From: a virus
Reading direction: 5' to 3' (one strand)
Length of the DNA stretch: 64,000 bases
IMG/VR virus record: IMGVR_UViG_3300009149_000016
Coordinates: 1-64,000 of that record
This document shows, piece after piece, positions 47,364 to 55,133 of this stretch. A program made the position numbers and the translations under genes. Under the pieces are notes generated by a model. It worked only from the letters and a program-made list of their open reading frames with translations, was not told where the DNA came from and did no database searches. Position 1 is the first letter of the stretch, and every line of letters begins with the position of its first letter.

Positions 47364-48622
47364 CCCTTGGCCTGCTTTTTCTCCTCTTGCTGGATCGCTT
47401 CATCGATCCGGGCTTCGGCCCCCTCGACCACCAACTCAGTAACGTGGATCGCCTTCATGTCGGGGTCAGAGGGCGCGTCGAACATGTAGGGCTCCAAGAT
47501 AGCCTCAACGATCCCTCGGAGCGCTCTTGCCCCCGTGGGCTTCTCGCAAGCCTTGCGAGCGATGGCATGCAGGGCATCATCGTCGAACGAAAGGGCAACC
47601 TCATCGATCGTGAACAGCGCTTCGAACTGCTTGACCAGGGCGTTCTTGGGTTCGGTCAGGATACGCACCATCTCATCCTCGGTCAGGGGAAGCGTGCTGG
47701 TGATCACCGGCAGCCGGCCGAGAAGCTCAGGGATCAGACCAAAGTCGAGGATATCATCCTCGGTAATGTTGCCGTAAACCTCATCGGCCTTGATCCTGTT
47801 GGGCTGCCCCCCGCCGAATCCGAGCCGGGCGCCCTTGTTCCGGCGCTCGCCCACGACTTCCTCGATCCCGGCGAACGATCCCGAACAGATGAACAGGATG
47901 TTGGTTGTGTCGATCATGTCGGAAGTACCCATCCCGATCTTCGAACCCATCCCACGAGGCACGGGCACAACCCCACCCTCGACAAGCTTCAGAAGGGCTT
48001 GCTGGACGCCTTCACCGGACACATCTCGGTACCCCGTCGCTCCCCGCCCGCTCTTGCGGGTGAGCTTGTCGATCTCGTCCACGAAGATGACGCCCCACTC
48101 GGCGCGCTCGATATCCCCATCGGCGTCCTGAATGAGCCCCTGAAGCATCGTCTCGACGTCATCACCGACGTAGCCAGCTTGCGTCATGCGCGTCGCATCC
48201 GACACGTAGAAGGGCAGCTTGAGCATACGTGCCACCGACCGAGCGATGTGGGTCTTGCCGGTACCCGACGGGCCCATGAGCAAGATGTTGGACTTGTCGA
48301 TTTCGATATCGCCCGCAATCCCGTCCTTGACTACGCCACGTCGTTTGAAGTGGTTGTAGACCGCAATGGCAATCGCTCGCTTGGCACGGTCTTGGCCGAT
48401 CACATGCTCGCTGAGGATCTTGAAGATCTCACGGGGCTTGAGAAGGATGTCATCCCCGCCCTGTTCCGCAGCTTCCTTGTTGCGGTTGGTGATCGCCTTG
48501 ACGGCAGAATCAATGCAGCGGTTGCAAATGAAGGGTCCTTCGTCACCACCCGAGATGATGTGCTTCACCTCGTTGGAAGGGCGACCGCAGAAGGAGCAGA
48601 CTTGACGCTTGGCTCTGGGCAT
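47360..48622 (-). CDS. clpX: ClpX-type AAA+ unfoldase
   Basis: 420 aa, full length. N-terminal zinc-binding domain with Cys at 9, 12, 33 and 36; MGPSGTGKTHIA (Walker A); QAGYVGDDVE (pore-1 GYVG); VIFVDEIDKL (Walker B); SGRGATGYRDVSGEGVQQALLKL; and GARLGFGGG, the LGF-type loop that docks on ClpP. All key residues are present, so it should unfold tagged proteins and may use host ClpP. No ClpP gene in the window. GGTGTA nine bases before the ATG. Confidence 0.9.
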   Translation of the reverse strand: MPRAKRQVCSFCGRPSNEVKHIISGGDEGPFICNRCIDSAVKAITNRNKEAAEQGGDDILLKPREIFKILSEHVIGQDRAKRAIAIAVYNHFKRRGVVKDGIAGDIEIDKSNILLMGPSGTGKTHIARSVARMLKLPFYVSDATRMTQAGYVGDDVETMLQGLIQDADGDIERAEWGVIFVDEIDKLTRKSGRGATGYRDVSGEGVQQALLKLVEGGVVPVPRGMGSKIGMGTSDMIDTTNILFICSGSFAGIEEVVGERRNKGARLGFGGGQPNRIKADEVYGNITEDDILDFGLIPELLGRLPVITSTLPLTEDEMVRILTEPKNALVKQFEALFTIDEVALSFDDDALHAIARKACEKPTGARALRGIVEAILEPYMFDAPSDPDMKAIHVTELVVEGAEARIDEAIQQEEKKQAKG

Positions 48623-48658
48623 GCCTCAATCTACACCGGCACGGAGCCGGGAGCGAGG

Positions 48659-49393
48659 CTAGATCTCACCCATCACGAAGCAAGGCTCACTCCACTTGAG
48701 ACCTTCACATTCGACCAATCCGTGCGGATGAATCACGCACACGCCACCTTCCCCGAAATTGTTGGGAAGCTCTTTGCCATATCGGTTGGCAACGACCAAC
48801 ACACACTTATTGTCCTTGGCGAATTCCATCCATGTAACGGCAGGAAAACCCCCATCGCCCCAGTTGGCACTCATCGCCACGATATCCGCATCCCCGGGAT
48901 CGTAGAAGTAAGACCCTTTCTCGGTGGCCTTGTCTCGAATGTCCCGACAGATCAACAACCCCATCTTCAGCATCCGCTTGCCGTCAAGGATATGGATCAC
49001 GGGAGGATTGTCGAAACCAGGATCAGCCCAAAGAAAGTCGTTCCCCCACCGGTTGATCTTGTTGTAGCTCTGGTAGTAGCCCCCCGGCGTCACCAGCACT
49101 TGGCTATTGAACAGATGATCGTCGACATGGGAGACCATTCCCCACACGATATCCACGTTATATCGCCGAGCGACTTCCATCATGACCTTGAGCGTTGGCC
49201 CAGTGCTGATGTTCTCGGAGAGCTTCCAGGCGTCTTCCTTGTTCATGATGGAATAGCCCGTCGTGCAAAGCTCTGGTAGCACCACTAGCCTCGCGCCCGC
49301 TTTGGCAGCATCGACCACCAGCCGGGCTGCTTGTAGCAGGTTGACCTCTTTTTTTCCAAAGACGGGCTGAAACTGAACGGCTGCAACCTTCAT
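48659..49393 (-). CDS. nitrilase-superfamily carbon-nitrogen hydrolase
   Basis: 244 aa. The catalytic triad is visible: Glu in LVVLPELCTTGYS (near 41), Lys in YNKINRWG (near 113) and Cys in GLLICRDIRD (near 150). The family cleaves amide C-N bonds; substrates range from N-carbamyl compounds to glutamine in NAD synthetase. No synthetase domain is attached, so it is a free amidase. Rare in phages. ATGA overlap with the metalloprotease gene. Confidence 0.8.
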   Translation of the reverse strand: MKVAAVQFQPVFGKKEVNLLQAARLVVDAAKAGARLVVLPELCTTGYSIMNKEDAWKLSENISTGPTLKVMMEVARRYNVDIVWGMVSHVDDHLFNSQVLVTPGGYYQSYNKINRWGNDFLWADPGFDNPPVIHILDGKRMLKMGLLICRDIRDKATEKGSYFYDPGDADIVAMSANWGDGGFPAVTWMEFAKDNKCVLVVANRYGKELPNNFGEGGVCVIHPHGLVECEGLKWSEPCFVMGEI

Positions 49394-50733
49394 GCGTCTA
49401 CCACCAATTCCTCGAACAAAGCTGCTTGGGACGGGGGAAGCTCGCCCAAACAGTAAAAAGCGAACATTTCGGCAAAGTTCTCATCTGGGCTTGTCTTGGC
49501 GTACGGGGTGATGAACCCCTTGAAATCGTTCTTGAGCATCCTTGGGTCGATGCCCTTGAGTCTCAGGTACCCGAACAGGTTGATCTCCGCTGTATCAATA
49601 GAGAAGCTGCGGCGGGTGATGATGTCGATGAGCATCTTCTTTTCCCGCTCTTGCTCTGGCGTGAGAACCCCTTTGAACAGATCGGGAGCCTGCTTTTCCG
49701 CAGAACGAAGCACCTGAGCTTCAAGCTCTTTCTTGTCCTTGTCCGTCAGGACTTTCCGAAGATGAACCTTGTCTTTCTTCATGTACGTGACTTCGTACGT
49801 CTCGCCCTTATCCGTGATGGTGTCACCACGTTCGGGACGATAACCAAGGAAGTCGCTCTGATACCCATCCTCGGCGGCATTGTAGAGGATCTTGGGCACA
49901 CGCTTGTTTTTCAAGAACTTGTTTTCGTACCGATGACCAAGCTCATGAATGATGGTGCGCACGGAGCTTCCCGCCGCAATTTTCTTGTCAGCACGAACGA
50001 AGAATTCATCCGACCCGTAAACGTAGAACGCAAGTACGTTCCCTTTGTCGATCGACTGGCTGATATGAACCTCGCCGTAGCAGACCTTGCCAAGCCCAGC
50101 GGTTGTGATCTCCGATGCAGCCTCTTTGACTGCCTTAGCGCAGATGTCCATCACACCATCGGGGAAGCCACCCATGTTGATGAGGGTGAAGGGTCCGGCC
50201 TTGACCTTCACGGGGTCGTCGGCATCACCCACCGCAATCTCACGACCCTTGCTCAGCGCTTCTTCCAGCGTACTGAAATGCGCCCGAAGGGTATCGAGGT
50301 ACTTGAGATAGTACGTCAGGTAAGCATCGGTGCGCTCCAAGTCCTTCCTTGGGAGGCGGGGGCGGCGGTTGGTTTTCTTCGTCGCCCAAAACTTGACGAG
50401 CTTCTCGACCTTCTTACGCAGCGTTGCTGACAGGCTGTAGGTCTGGAGGATCGCCATCGAGATCCCCCACATCTGGTTGAACCGCTGATTGAAGCCGACC
50501 ACCTCGGACATGATTGTGAACATGTCCCGACCGAAATCGGGTTTTGCCACGTCCTTGCCACGAGCCAAGTCCTTTTTGTACTGCGAAAGGATGGCTTGGA
50601 ACCGCTCGGCGTCCTTCTCAGCGTTGTCGTAAAGGTCGAACTTGCGCCGAAGCTCTTTGAGAAGTGCTTTCGGATCCTCGACGACCGCTGCCTCCAAGTA
50701 CCGGGTGGCGACTCGCTCAGCATGAACGCTCAT
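49390..50733 (-). CDS. HExxH metalloprotease-like protein with N-terminal RVATRYL
   Basis: 447 aa from the ATG at 50733, which overlaps the CCA-enzyme stop. Begins MSVHAERVATRYLEAAV, the shared peptide. A long helical region follows, then SVRTIIHELGHRYE near residue 263 (zinc protease HExxH) and further acidic residues downstream (NAAEDGYQSDFLGY) that may supply the third ligand. The second protein in the window pairing this peptide with an HExxH site. Possibly virion-borne. Confidence 0.62.
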   Translation of the reverse strand: MSVHAERVATRYLEAAVVEDPKALLKELRRKFDLYDNAEKDAERFQAILSQYKKDLARGKDVAKPDFGRDMFTIMSEVVGFNQRFNQMWGISMAILQTYSLSATLRKKVEKLVKFWATKKTNRRPRLPRKDLERTDAYLTYYLKYLDTLRAHFSTLEEALSKGREIAVGDADDPVKVKAGPFTLINMGGFPDGVMDICAKAVKEAASEITTAGLGKVCYGEVHISQSIDKGNVLAFYVYGSDEFFVRADKKIAAGSSVRTIIHELGHRYENKFLKNKRVPKILYNAAEDGYQSDFLGYRPERGDTITDKGETYEVTYMKKDKVHLRKVLTDKDKKELEAQVLRSAEKQAPDLFKGVLTPEQEREKKMLIDIITRRSFSIDTAEINLFGYLRLKGIDPRMLKNDFKGFITPYAKTSPDENFAEMFAFYCLGELPPSQAALFEELVVDA

Positions 50734-51938
50734 GCCAACCACCGGTTGGCAACTCGGAGGGCCACACGATCCGCCCCGGACTGAACGAGCCTCGTGAGCC
50801 GGTCTTGAAGCTCTCGTGGCTTGACGAAGGGGTCGTCCAGGATCAGATCCCGGGCCATGTCCACAGCTTTGCTAATGGCGGCTCCCTTGATGCCCGTATC
50901 CTGAATGAGCCGTCGGGTATCAATCGGCGGCTTCAAAAGCTTGTTGTAGACATCTTCCAAGTCGTCATAGCCGAGCTTGCTCTCAATCCGGCGAAGCATC
51001 CGGAGATGTTCAGGACGGAGCTTGTCCAACCCTACCGGAATCTCGAAACCGGCGAGCGTCAAAAGCAGATCGATGTTCTTGACTCGTTGTCCCACGGCTC
51101 GACGCAAACGGCTTGCCGGAAACATCGAAAGCACAGGATCGAGAAGTCCGAGCCCCTTCATGATGGTGAGCGCCTTTTTAGCGCCGGGCAGCTTCAGGAT
51201 CTTGTCGAAGAAAAGCTCGTCGATCGCCTCGTACGAAACCCTTTTGATTTCCTTGGCTTTGCTCTTGATCGCCCGCCGAGTCGCCGGGTCCAATTCGAAA
51301 CCGTATTTCACAGCAAAACGAATCGCCCGAAGCATCCGGGTCGGGTCGTCATCGAAGGTCTCGTTGGGGTCAAGAGGCGTCTTGACGATCTTGTCCTGCA
51401 AGTCCTTGAGCCCAAGCCCGGTCAAGTCGAGGATGGCTTTCTTGTCGGGACCTTGAGCCACATCGAGAAGCCGCCACACGAGCGCGTTGAACGTGAAGTC
51501 CCGGCGAAGCATGTCTTCGAGGATTGTTCCGGGCTCGACCTTCGAAGGCTTGTGACTCCCCTTTTCCTCTCCCTTGCCCTTTTCGTACTTCTCTTTGCGA
51601 GAAGTCACGATCTCGATCTTCTGTCCTTTGAGGTTGACCCCGTCGAATTCAACGTCCACGGGGACAGGTCCAATGTGCACGACGCCGTATTGGTCGGCCT
51701 TGACGTTGGGTACCTGAAGGGCATCGGCAACCGCTTCGGCGAGCGTGACGGCATTCTTGCCGTTTTTCGGCTCGACCACCACGTCGACATCTTTGAAGTC
51801 GAACCCCAAAGCGAAGTCCCGGGGGGCCCCGCCCACGATGTAACTGTGACTGGCCATACCAAGCCGTTTGGCGGTGGCTGACAGCAGTTTGACCAAGGCG
51901 TTGGCCTGTTGGGGGGTGGCGTCGGCAAGTCGGAACAT
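50730..51938 (-). CDS. cca: CCA-adding tRNA nucleotidyltransferase
   Basis: 402 aa. YIVGGAPRDFALGFDFKDVDVVV carries GG-RD and DxD of the nucleotidyltransferase head; RRDFTFNALV and DDPTRMLRAIRFA are the class II CCA/poly(A) polymerase neck motifs. It repairs or completes tRNA 3' ends. Unusually, it ends DRVALRVANRWLA, a C-terminal copy of the RVAxRYL peptide. No normal tRNA gene is visible in this window. Confidence 0.85.
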   Translation of the reverse strand: MFRLADATPQQANALVKLLSATAKRLGMASHSYIVGGAPRDFALGFDFKDVDVVVEPKNGKNAVTLAEAVADALQVPNVKADQYGVVHIGPVPVDVEFDGVNLKGQKIEIVTSRKEKYEKGKGEEKGSHKPSKVEPGTILEDMLRRDFTFNALVWRLLDVAQGPDKKAILDLTGLGLKDLQDKIVKTPLDPNETFDDDPTRMLRAIRFAVKYGFELDPATRRAIKSKAKEIKRVSYEAIDELFFDKILKLPGAKKALTIMKGLGLLDPVLSMFPASRLRRAVGQRVKNIDLLLTLAGFEIPVGLDKLRPEHLRMLRRIESKLGYDDLEDVYNKLLKPPIDTRRLIQDTGIKGAAISKAVDMARDLILDDPFVKPRELQDRLTRLVQSGADRVALRVANRWLA

Positions 51939-51994
51939 TTCAACCTCAGTCTGCCCGCCTCATAGGAAAATTGTTGATCGTGAACAACCCTACA

Positions 51995-52004
51995 CCTTAG
52001 AGGG
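51995..52004 (+). promoter_or_regulatory. CCTTAGAGGG start element with CACC/GGTG arms
   Basis: CACC-TTAGAG-GGTG dyad three bases before the ATG at 52008. GAGGG can act as ribosome-binding site and be masked by pairing with CACC. Confidence 0.4.
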
Positions 52005-52007
52005 TGC

Positions 52008-52325
52008 ATGAAGACTCTCGAAGCCCCCTCAGCCGTCACCGTCAACGCAGTCGCCCGCAAGTGGGCCAAGGCGCGTCCCGAGAGCGCTCAGCGCATCAAG
52101 CGGGCGGTCGCCCTGGTCGCCACCGTCGAGCGCACCGGCTCCCACACGTTCGCCGTCGAAGGCTCGGACGGTCGCAGCTACCAGGTGTGGGTCAACTGGC
52201 AGAAGCACACGAGCACATGCACATGCCCTGACTCGATGGGTCGGGGAGCCAAGTGCAAGCACCGCTGGGCTGCGGCGCTCGTCATCGCCGGCCGGTCAAC
52301 CGACCGCAAGGCTGCCCAAGCCTAG
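52008..52325 (+). CDS. SWIM zinc-finger protein
   Basis: 105 aa. CTCPDSMGRGAKCKHRWAAAL (near residues 66-86) is the CxCx(n)CxH SWIM zinc finger, a DNA/protein-binding motif found in Rad51 partners, MuDR transposases and bacterial SWF/SNF accessory proteins. The Ala/Arg/Lys-rich N-terminus is likely DNA-binding. Four-base convergent overlap with the next gene. Confidence 0.7.
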   Translation: MKTLEAPSAVTVNAVARKWAKARPESAQRIKRAVALVATVERTGSHTFAVEGSDGRSYQVWVNWQKHTSTCTCPDSMGRGAKCKHRWAAALVIAGRSTDRKAAQA

Positions 52326-52753
52326 ACGGTCGCTTGGGGTGCCTGGGACTTGCGCTTGAGGAACTGGCGCTCCCAATGCTTGCTCCGGGTTCCCAAGTAC
52401 AGGACCCGGTCGTTCGGACACGGCGTGACGATCACGTTTGTCATCGGCACCCGCCCAACCTTTTTCCCACACTGAAGCTTGTAGCCGGTCCCATTGGTCC
52501 AAACGGCGCCCCGCCCGCTCGTGAGCAGTTCGCTCGCAAGGTCCATCGCGTGCGTCCGGTCAATCCGAAACCGAATGAACGTGAGAGCGCCGATGTTGAG
52601 CGGGCCGTTCGCTTCGAGGAAATCAAACTTGATCTGGGCTTTCGCTGCGGTTCGCAAGACTGCTTCTGCGACGTCTTGGACCGATTCGAGGGATTGTTGT
52701 TCGACAGCGAAGTACGTCGCCGGGGTGTTCGAAGGAAAGAAGTGGTGCATCAT
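52322..52753 (-). CDS. hypothetical protein (143 aa)
   Basis: Starts on the DHFR stop (ATGA). Alpha/beta protein with VQDVAEAVLRTAAKAQIKFDF and GRVPMTNVIVTPCPNDRVLYL. No family recognised; co-expressed with DHFR and thymidylate synthase. Confidence 0.5.
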   Translation of the reverse strand: MMHHFFPSNTPATYFAVEQQSLESVQDVAEAVLRTAAKAQIKFDFLEANGPLNIGALTFIRFRIDRTHAMDLASELLTSGRGAVWTNGTGYKLQCGKKVGRVPMTNVIVTPCPNDRVLYLGTRSKHWERQFLKRKSQAPQATV

Positions 52754-53538
52754 GTTCGTACGTAGTAGCGGTGGAGAAGGTCAGGGTCGTCGGGGTTGTG
52801 GCTCTCGGATTCGAGAGTGAATGCTTCCATGGGCAGGCGAGGCATCGGGGTGATGTCACCCATTGAGAGAACCACAAGATCTGGCACGATTGTCAGATCC
52901 AATGCGTCGACGAATGGCAGCGCCGCCTCATAGACCATCGCACCACCCGCTACCCACCTTGGTCGTCCAGCAAAGTACATTCTCGAAAGTTCGAACGCAA
53001 GCTCGATTTCGTTGACTGCCCGCACGCCCGTGTCTTGAAACGGACCTGGGTTGCTCGTGAGCACGATGATCTCACGCCCCTTGAGCTTTTTCCGTCCAAG
53101 CGACTCGTAGGTCTTGCGCCCCATGATGAGCACACCGCCCATCGTCCGCTGTTTGAATCGGCGCATGTCGGCCTTACGATGCCACGGGATGCCTCCGTCG
53201 GCTCCGATGACACCTTGGGGGTTGATGGCGGCGATAAGCGTCGTCTTGACCTGTTTCTCTTCCACTATGCGCTCCCAGATGGTTGGGCGACCGGCGAGGG
53301 GCCCCCAAATCTCCAAAGCTTCCTCTTGGGTGGCCTCTCGCTCTGGGATCTTGTCCAAATCCATGATCTGCTCAGGCTTGTAGACATGCCCCCGGTCGAC
53401 GAAGTAGCTCTTGTGGTCGGAAGGCATCTCTCCGGGCTTGAGGAAACGCCCCATGTTGAGCACGAGAAGCAGAAATCCATCCGTCGTTCGATGCCATTTG
53501 ACGATCTGCTTCGTTGCCAGGATGTAGGTGCGGCCCAT
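52750..53538 (-). CDS. dihydrofolate reductase fused to a small tagged protein
   Basis: 262 aa. The C-terminal 165 residues are DHFR: LIAAINPQGVIGADGGIPWH, IMGRKTYESLG, EIIVLTSNPG and RWVAGGAMVYEAALP, with catalytic acid and NADPH motifs present. The N-terminal about 92 residues are a separate small protein that ends RPTIWERIVEE, the shared C-terminal peptide, now internal at the fusion point. No ATG lies at the DHFR boundary. DHFR regenerates tetrahydrofolate consumed by the thymidylate synthase two genes away. Confidence 0.85.
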   Translation of the reverse strand: MGRTYILATKQIVKWHRTTDGFLLLVLNMGRFLKPGEMPSDHKSYFVDRGHVYKPEQIMDLDKIPEREATQEEALEIWGPLAGRPTIWERIVEEKQVKTTLIAAINPQGVIGADGGIPWHRKADMRRFKQRTMGGVLIMGRKTYESLGRKKLKGREIIVLTSNPGPFQDTGVRAVNEIELAFELSRMYFAGRPRWVAGGAMVYEAALPFVDALDLTIVPDLVVLSMGDITPMPRLPMEAFTLESESHNPDDPDLLHRYYVRT

Positions 53539-53795
53539 CAAAACACTCCAAGGTGAACACAGGGGGTCTCATTGACCGGAGAAGTCCACCCCAAGATCAG
53601 ACATAGAGGACAAGGGATGTGCTCAAACTCGATACCATGCACCTTTTCCACCCGCAAGATCGCCTGAAGGTACCTCTTGGACATCGGAAAGTGATGCCTT
53701 CGAAGATACCTCCAGCCTGTCACGTACCACAGGATACAGCACGGGTGGATATCCGAGCGCAGCCCGTTGACCATGTGCTCAAAGGTGTCACTCAC
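53538..53795 (-). CDS. small Cys/His/Trp-rich protein (85 aa)
   Basis: Between DHFR and thymidylate synthase with TGATG and four-base overlaps. HPCCILWYVTGWRYLRRHHF and HIPCPLCLILGW hold several Cys/His that may form a zinc site. Unknown; probably expressed in the thymidylate operon. Confidence 0.5.
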   Translation of the reverse strand: MSDTFEHMVNGLRSDIHPCCILWYVTGWRYLRRHHFPMSKRYLQAILRVEKVHGIEFEHIPCPLCLILGWTSPVNETPCVHLGVF

Positions 53796-54907
53796 ACGGC
53801 GACCTTGAACTTGATGTTTTCCCGGGGCATGTAGTTCTCGATCCGGAACAGCTTCATGATCTGCTCCGTCGTCACCGAAGGATCCAAAAGGGCCTCAACG
53901 TCTTCGAGCGTCCGAATGGAATCGTCAATGAAAAGATTGGGGGGCGAGTCAATGTCCCGCTCAAGCTGTTCTTCGAGCCCGGGTACGTGGTCGTACTCGG
54001 CTTGGGTACCGTCGGCTTTCTTCGTGTAGATGTGGGTATCCACGAGCGTGTGGCCGAAGATCCCAGCTTCCATGTCGGCAAACCGAGCCATGAGCGAACA
54101 CAGAAGGGCGTAGCTTGCGAGGTTGTACGGCACCCCCAACGCCACATCGCATGAGCGCTGGGTCAAGTGCAGGCAAAGCCGTCGGGGGTCGTCATAGGCC
54201 GGACCATCCTTGAAAGGTTCACTCTTGTGAATCTTGTTCAAGATTTGTTTGCACTTGGGACACCAAGCTTGCCCCCGATCAAGCACAGCAATTCCGGTTC
54301 GGGTTTGCGAACCACGAGGTGCGCCGCAGACAGGATCAAATCCGTCGTTGTGCCCATAGTGGAACACCTTGTCCACGCCCTGGTTCTGGACGTTGAAGAT
54401 GAACATGCAGTGGCAGGGGGCCCAATAGGTCTTGAGGGTCGGGGGCGTTTGCACGATGTGAGGCTGCCAGGCGCTTACCACGAGATCCCGCCGCATCGGG
54501 TTGGTCTGAAGCTGCCCCATCACCCACTTGATTTGGTCGTTCCATTCGGTGACCGGCCCATCGTAGCCGAGCCCCGTCTCATCCATACGGTAGCCGGGGG
54601 TCTCGAACCGGCGCCAGGCGGGCCCATAGGCGGCGTTGACCTTCCCGTCGTCCCGGTACCAGGGTCGCCAGAACTTGATCCCATGCCGCTCAAGGAAGTC
54701 TTGCCCGTTGGTACCCGACAGGAACCACAGAAGCTCGATCACAATGTTCTTCCACTGGATTTCCTTCGTGGTCAGAAGCGGGAAGCCATCCCTCAGATCG
54801 TGCTCGTAGTAGTACCCAAACGTTGACAAGGTGTCTACGCCAGTTCGGTTTTCCTTGCGAACGCCGTGCTTGAGCACATGGCGCACGAGATCATGATATT
54901 GTCTCAT
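53792..54907 (-). CDS. thyA: thymidylate synthase (ThyA type) with zinc-like insertion
   Basis: 371 aa. Starts MRQYHDLVRHVLKHGVRKEN with RTGVDTLSTFG; TKEIQWKNIVIELLWFLSG, the catalytic WAPCHCMF (Cys near 168), QRSCDVALGVPYNLASYALL and HTLVDTHIYT are canonical. Between CHCMFIF and LHLTQRSCD, where the family has about ten residues, lies an insertion of about 65 residues with CGAP and CPKC plus His. It converts dUMP to dTMP with methylene-THF. Overlaps neighbours. Confidence 0.88.
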   Translation of the reverse strand: MRQYHDLVRHVLKHGVRKENRTGVDTLSTFGYYYEHDLRDGFPLLTTKEIQWKNIVIELLWFLSGTNGQDFLERHGIKFWRPWYRDDGKVNAAYGPAWRRFETPGYRMDETGLGYDGPVTEWNDQIKWVMGQLQTNPMRRDLVVSAWQPHIVQTPPTLKTYWAPCHCMFIFNVQNQGVDKVFHYGHNDGFDPVCGAPRGSQTRTGIAVLDRGQAWCPKCKQILNKIHKSEPFKDGPAYDDPRRLCLHLTQRSCDVALGVPYNLASYALLCSLMARFADMEAGIFGHTLVDTHIYTKKADGTQAEYDHVPGLEEQLERDIDSPPNLFIDDSIRTLEDVEALLDPSVTTEQIMKLFRIENYMPRENIKFKVAV

Positions 54908-55133
54908 TTTCCACTTTCACGGGGAGGGGGTAGTGAATGAAGTCGAAGGTGGCGCAGGTTCCGCAGCTTCGGCACTTGTAGACGTAGATTCCATCCCGAA
55001 TGGCCTTGAACACCGGATCCACGTTGAGAAACTCACCACATTTGCAGCGGGTCACGAAGCCTTGGTCGGCAAGTAGCTTCTGTTCCAGCCGTTTCCGAAG
55101 ATAGGCGTGGTACCAGTCAACCAAGAACTTCAT
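54891..55133 (-). CDS. small zinc-ribbon protein (80 aa)
   Basis: Helical start (MKFLVDWYHAYLRKRLEQKL) then CKCG (about 30) and CRSCGTC (about 53), a zinc ribbon. ATG at 55133 overlaps the stop of the tagged gene; its end overlaps the thyA start by seventeen bases. Confidence 0.55.
   Translation of the reverse strand: MKFLVDWYHAYLRKRLEQKLLADQGFVTRCKCGEFLNVDPVFKAIRDGIYVYKCRSCGTCATFDFIHYPLPVKVENETIS

Noticed and set aside
47387-49279. 630-codon open frame on the plus strand
   Set aside because: It runs antisense to clpX and the nitrilase gene; it is a shadow caused by GC-rich third positions and has no recognisable domain or start signal.
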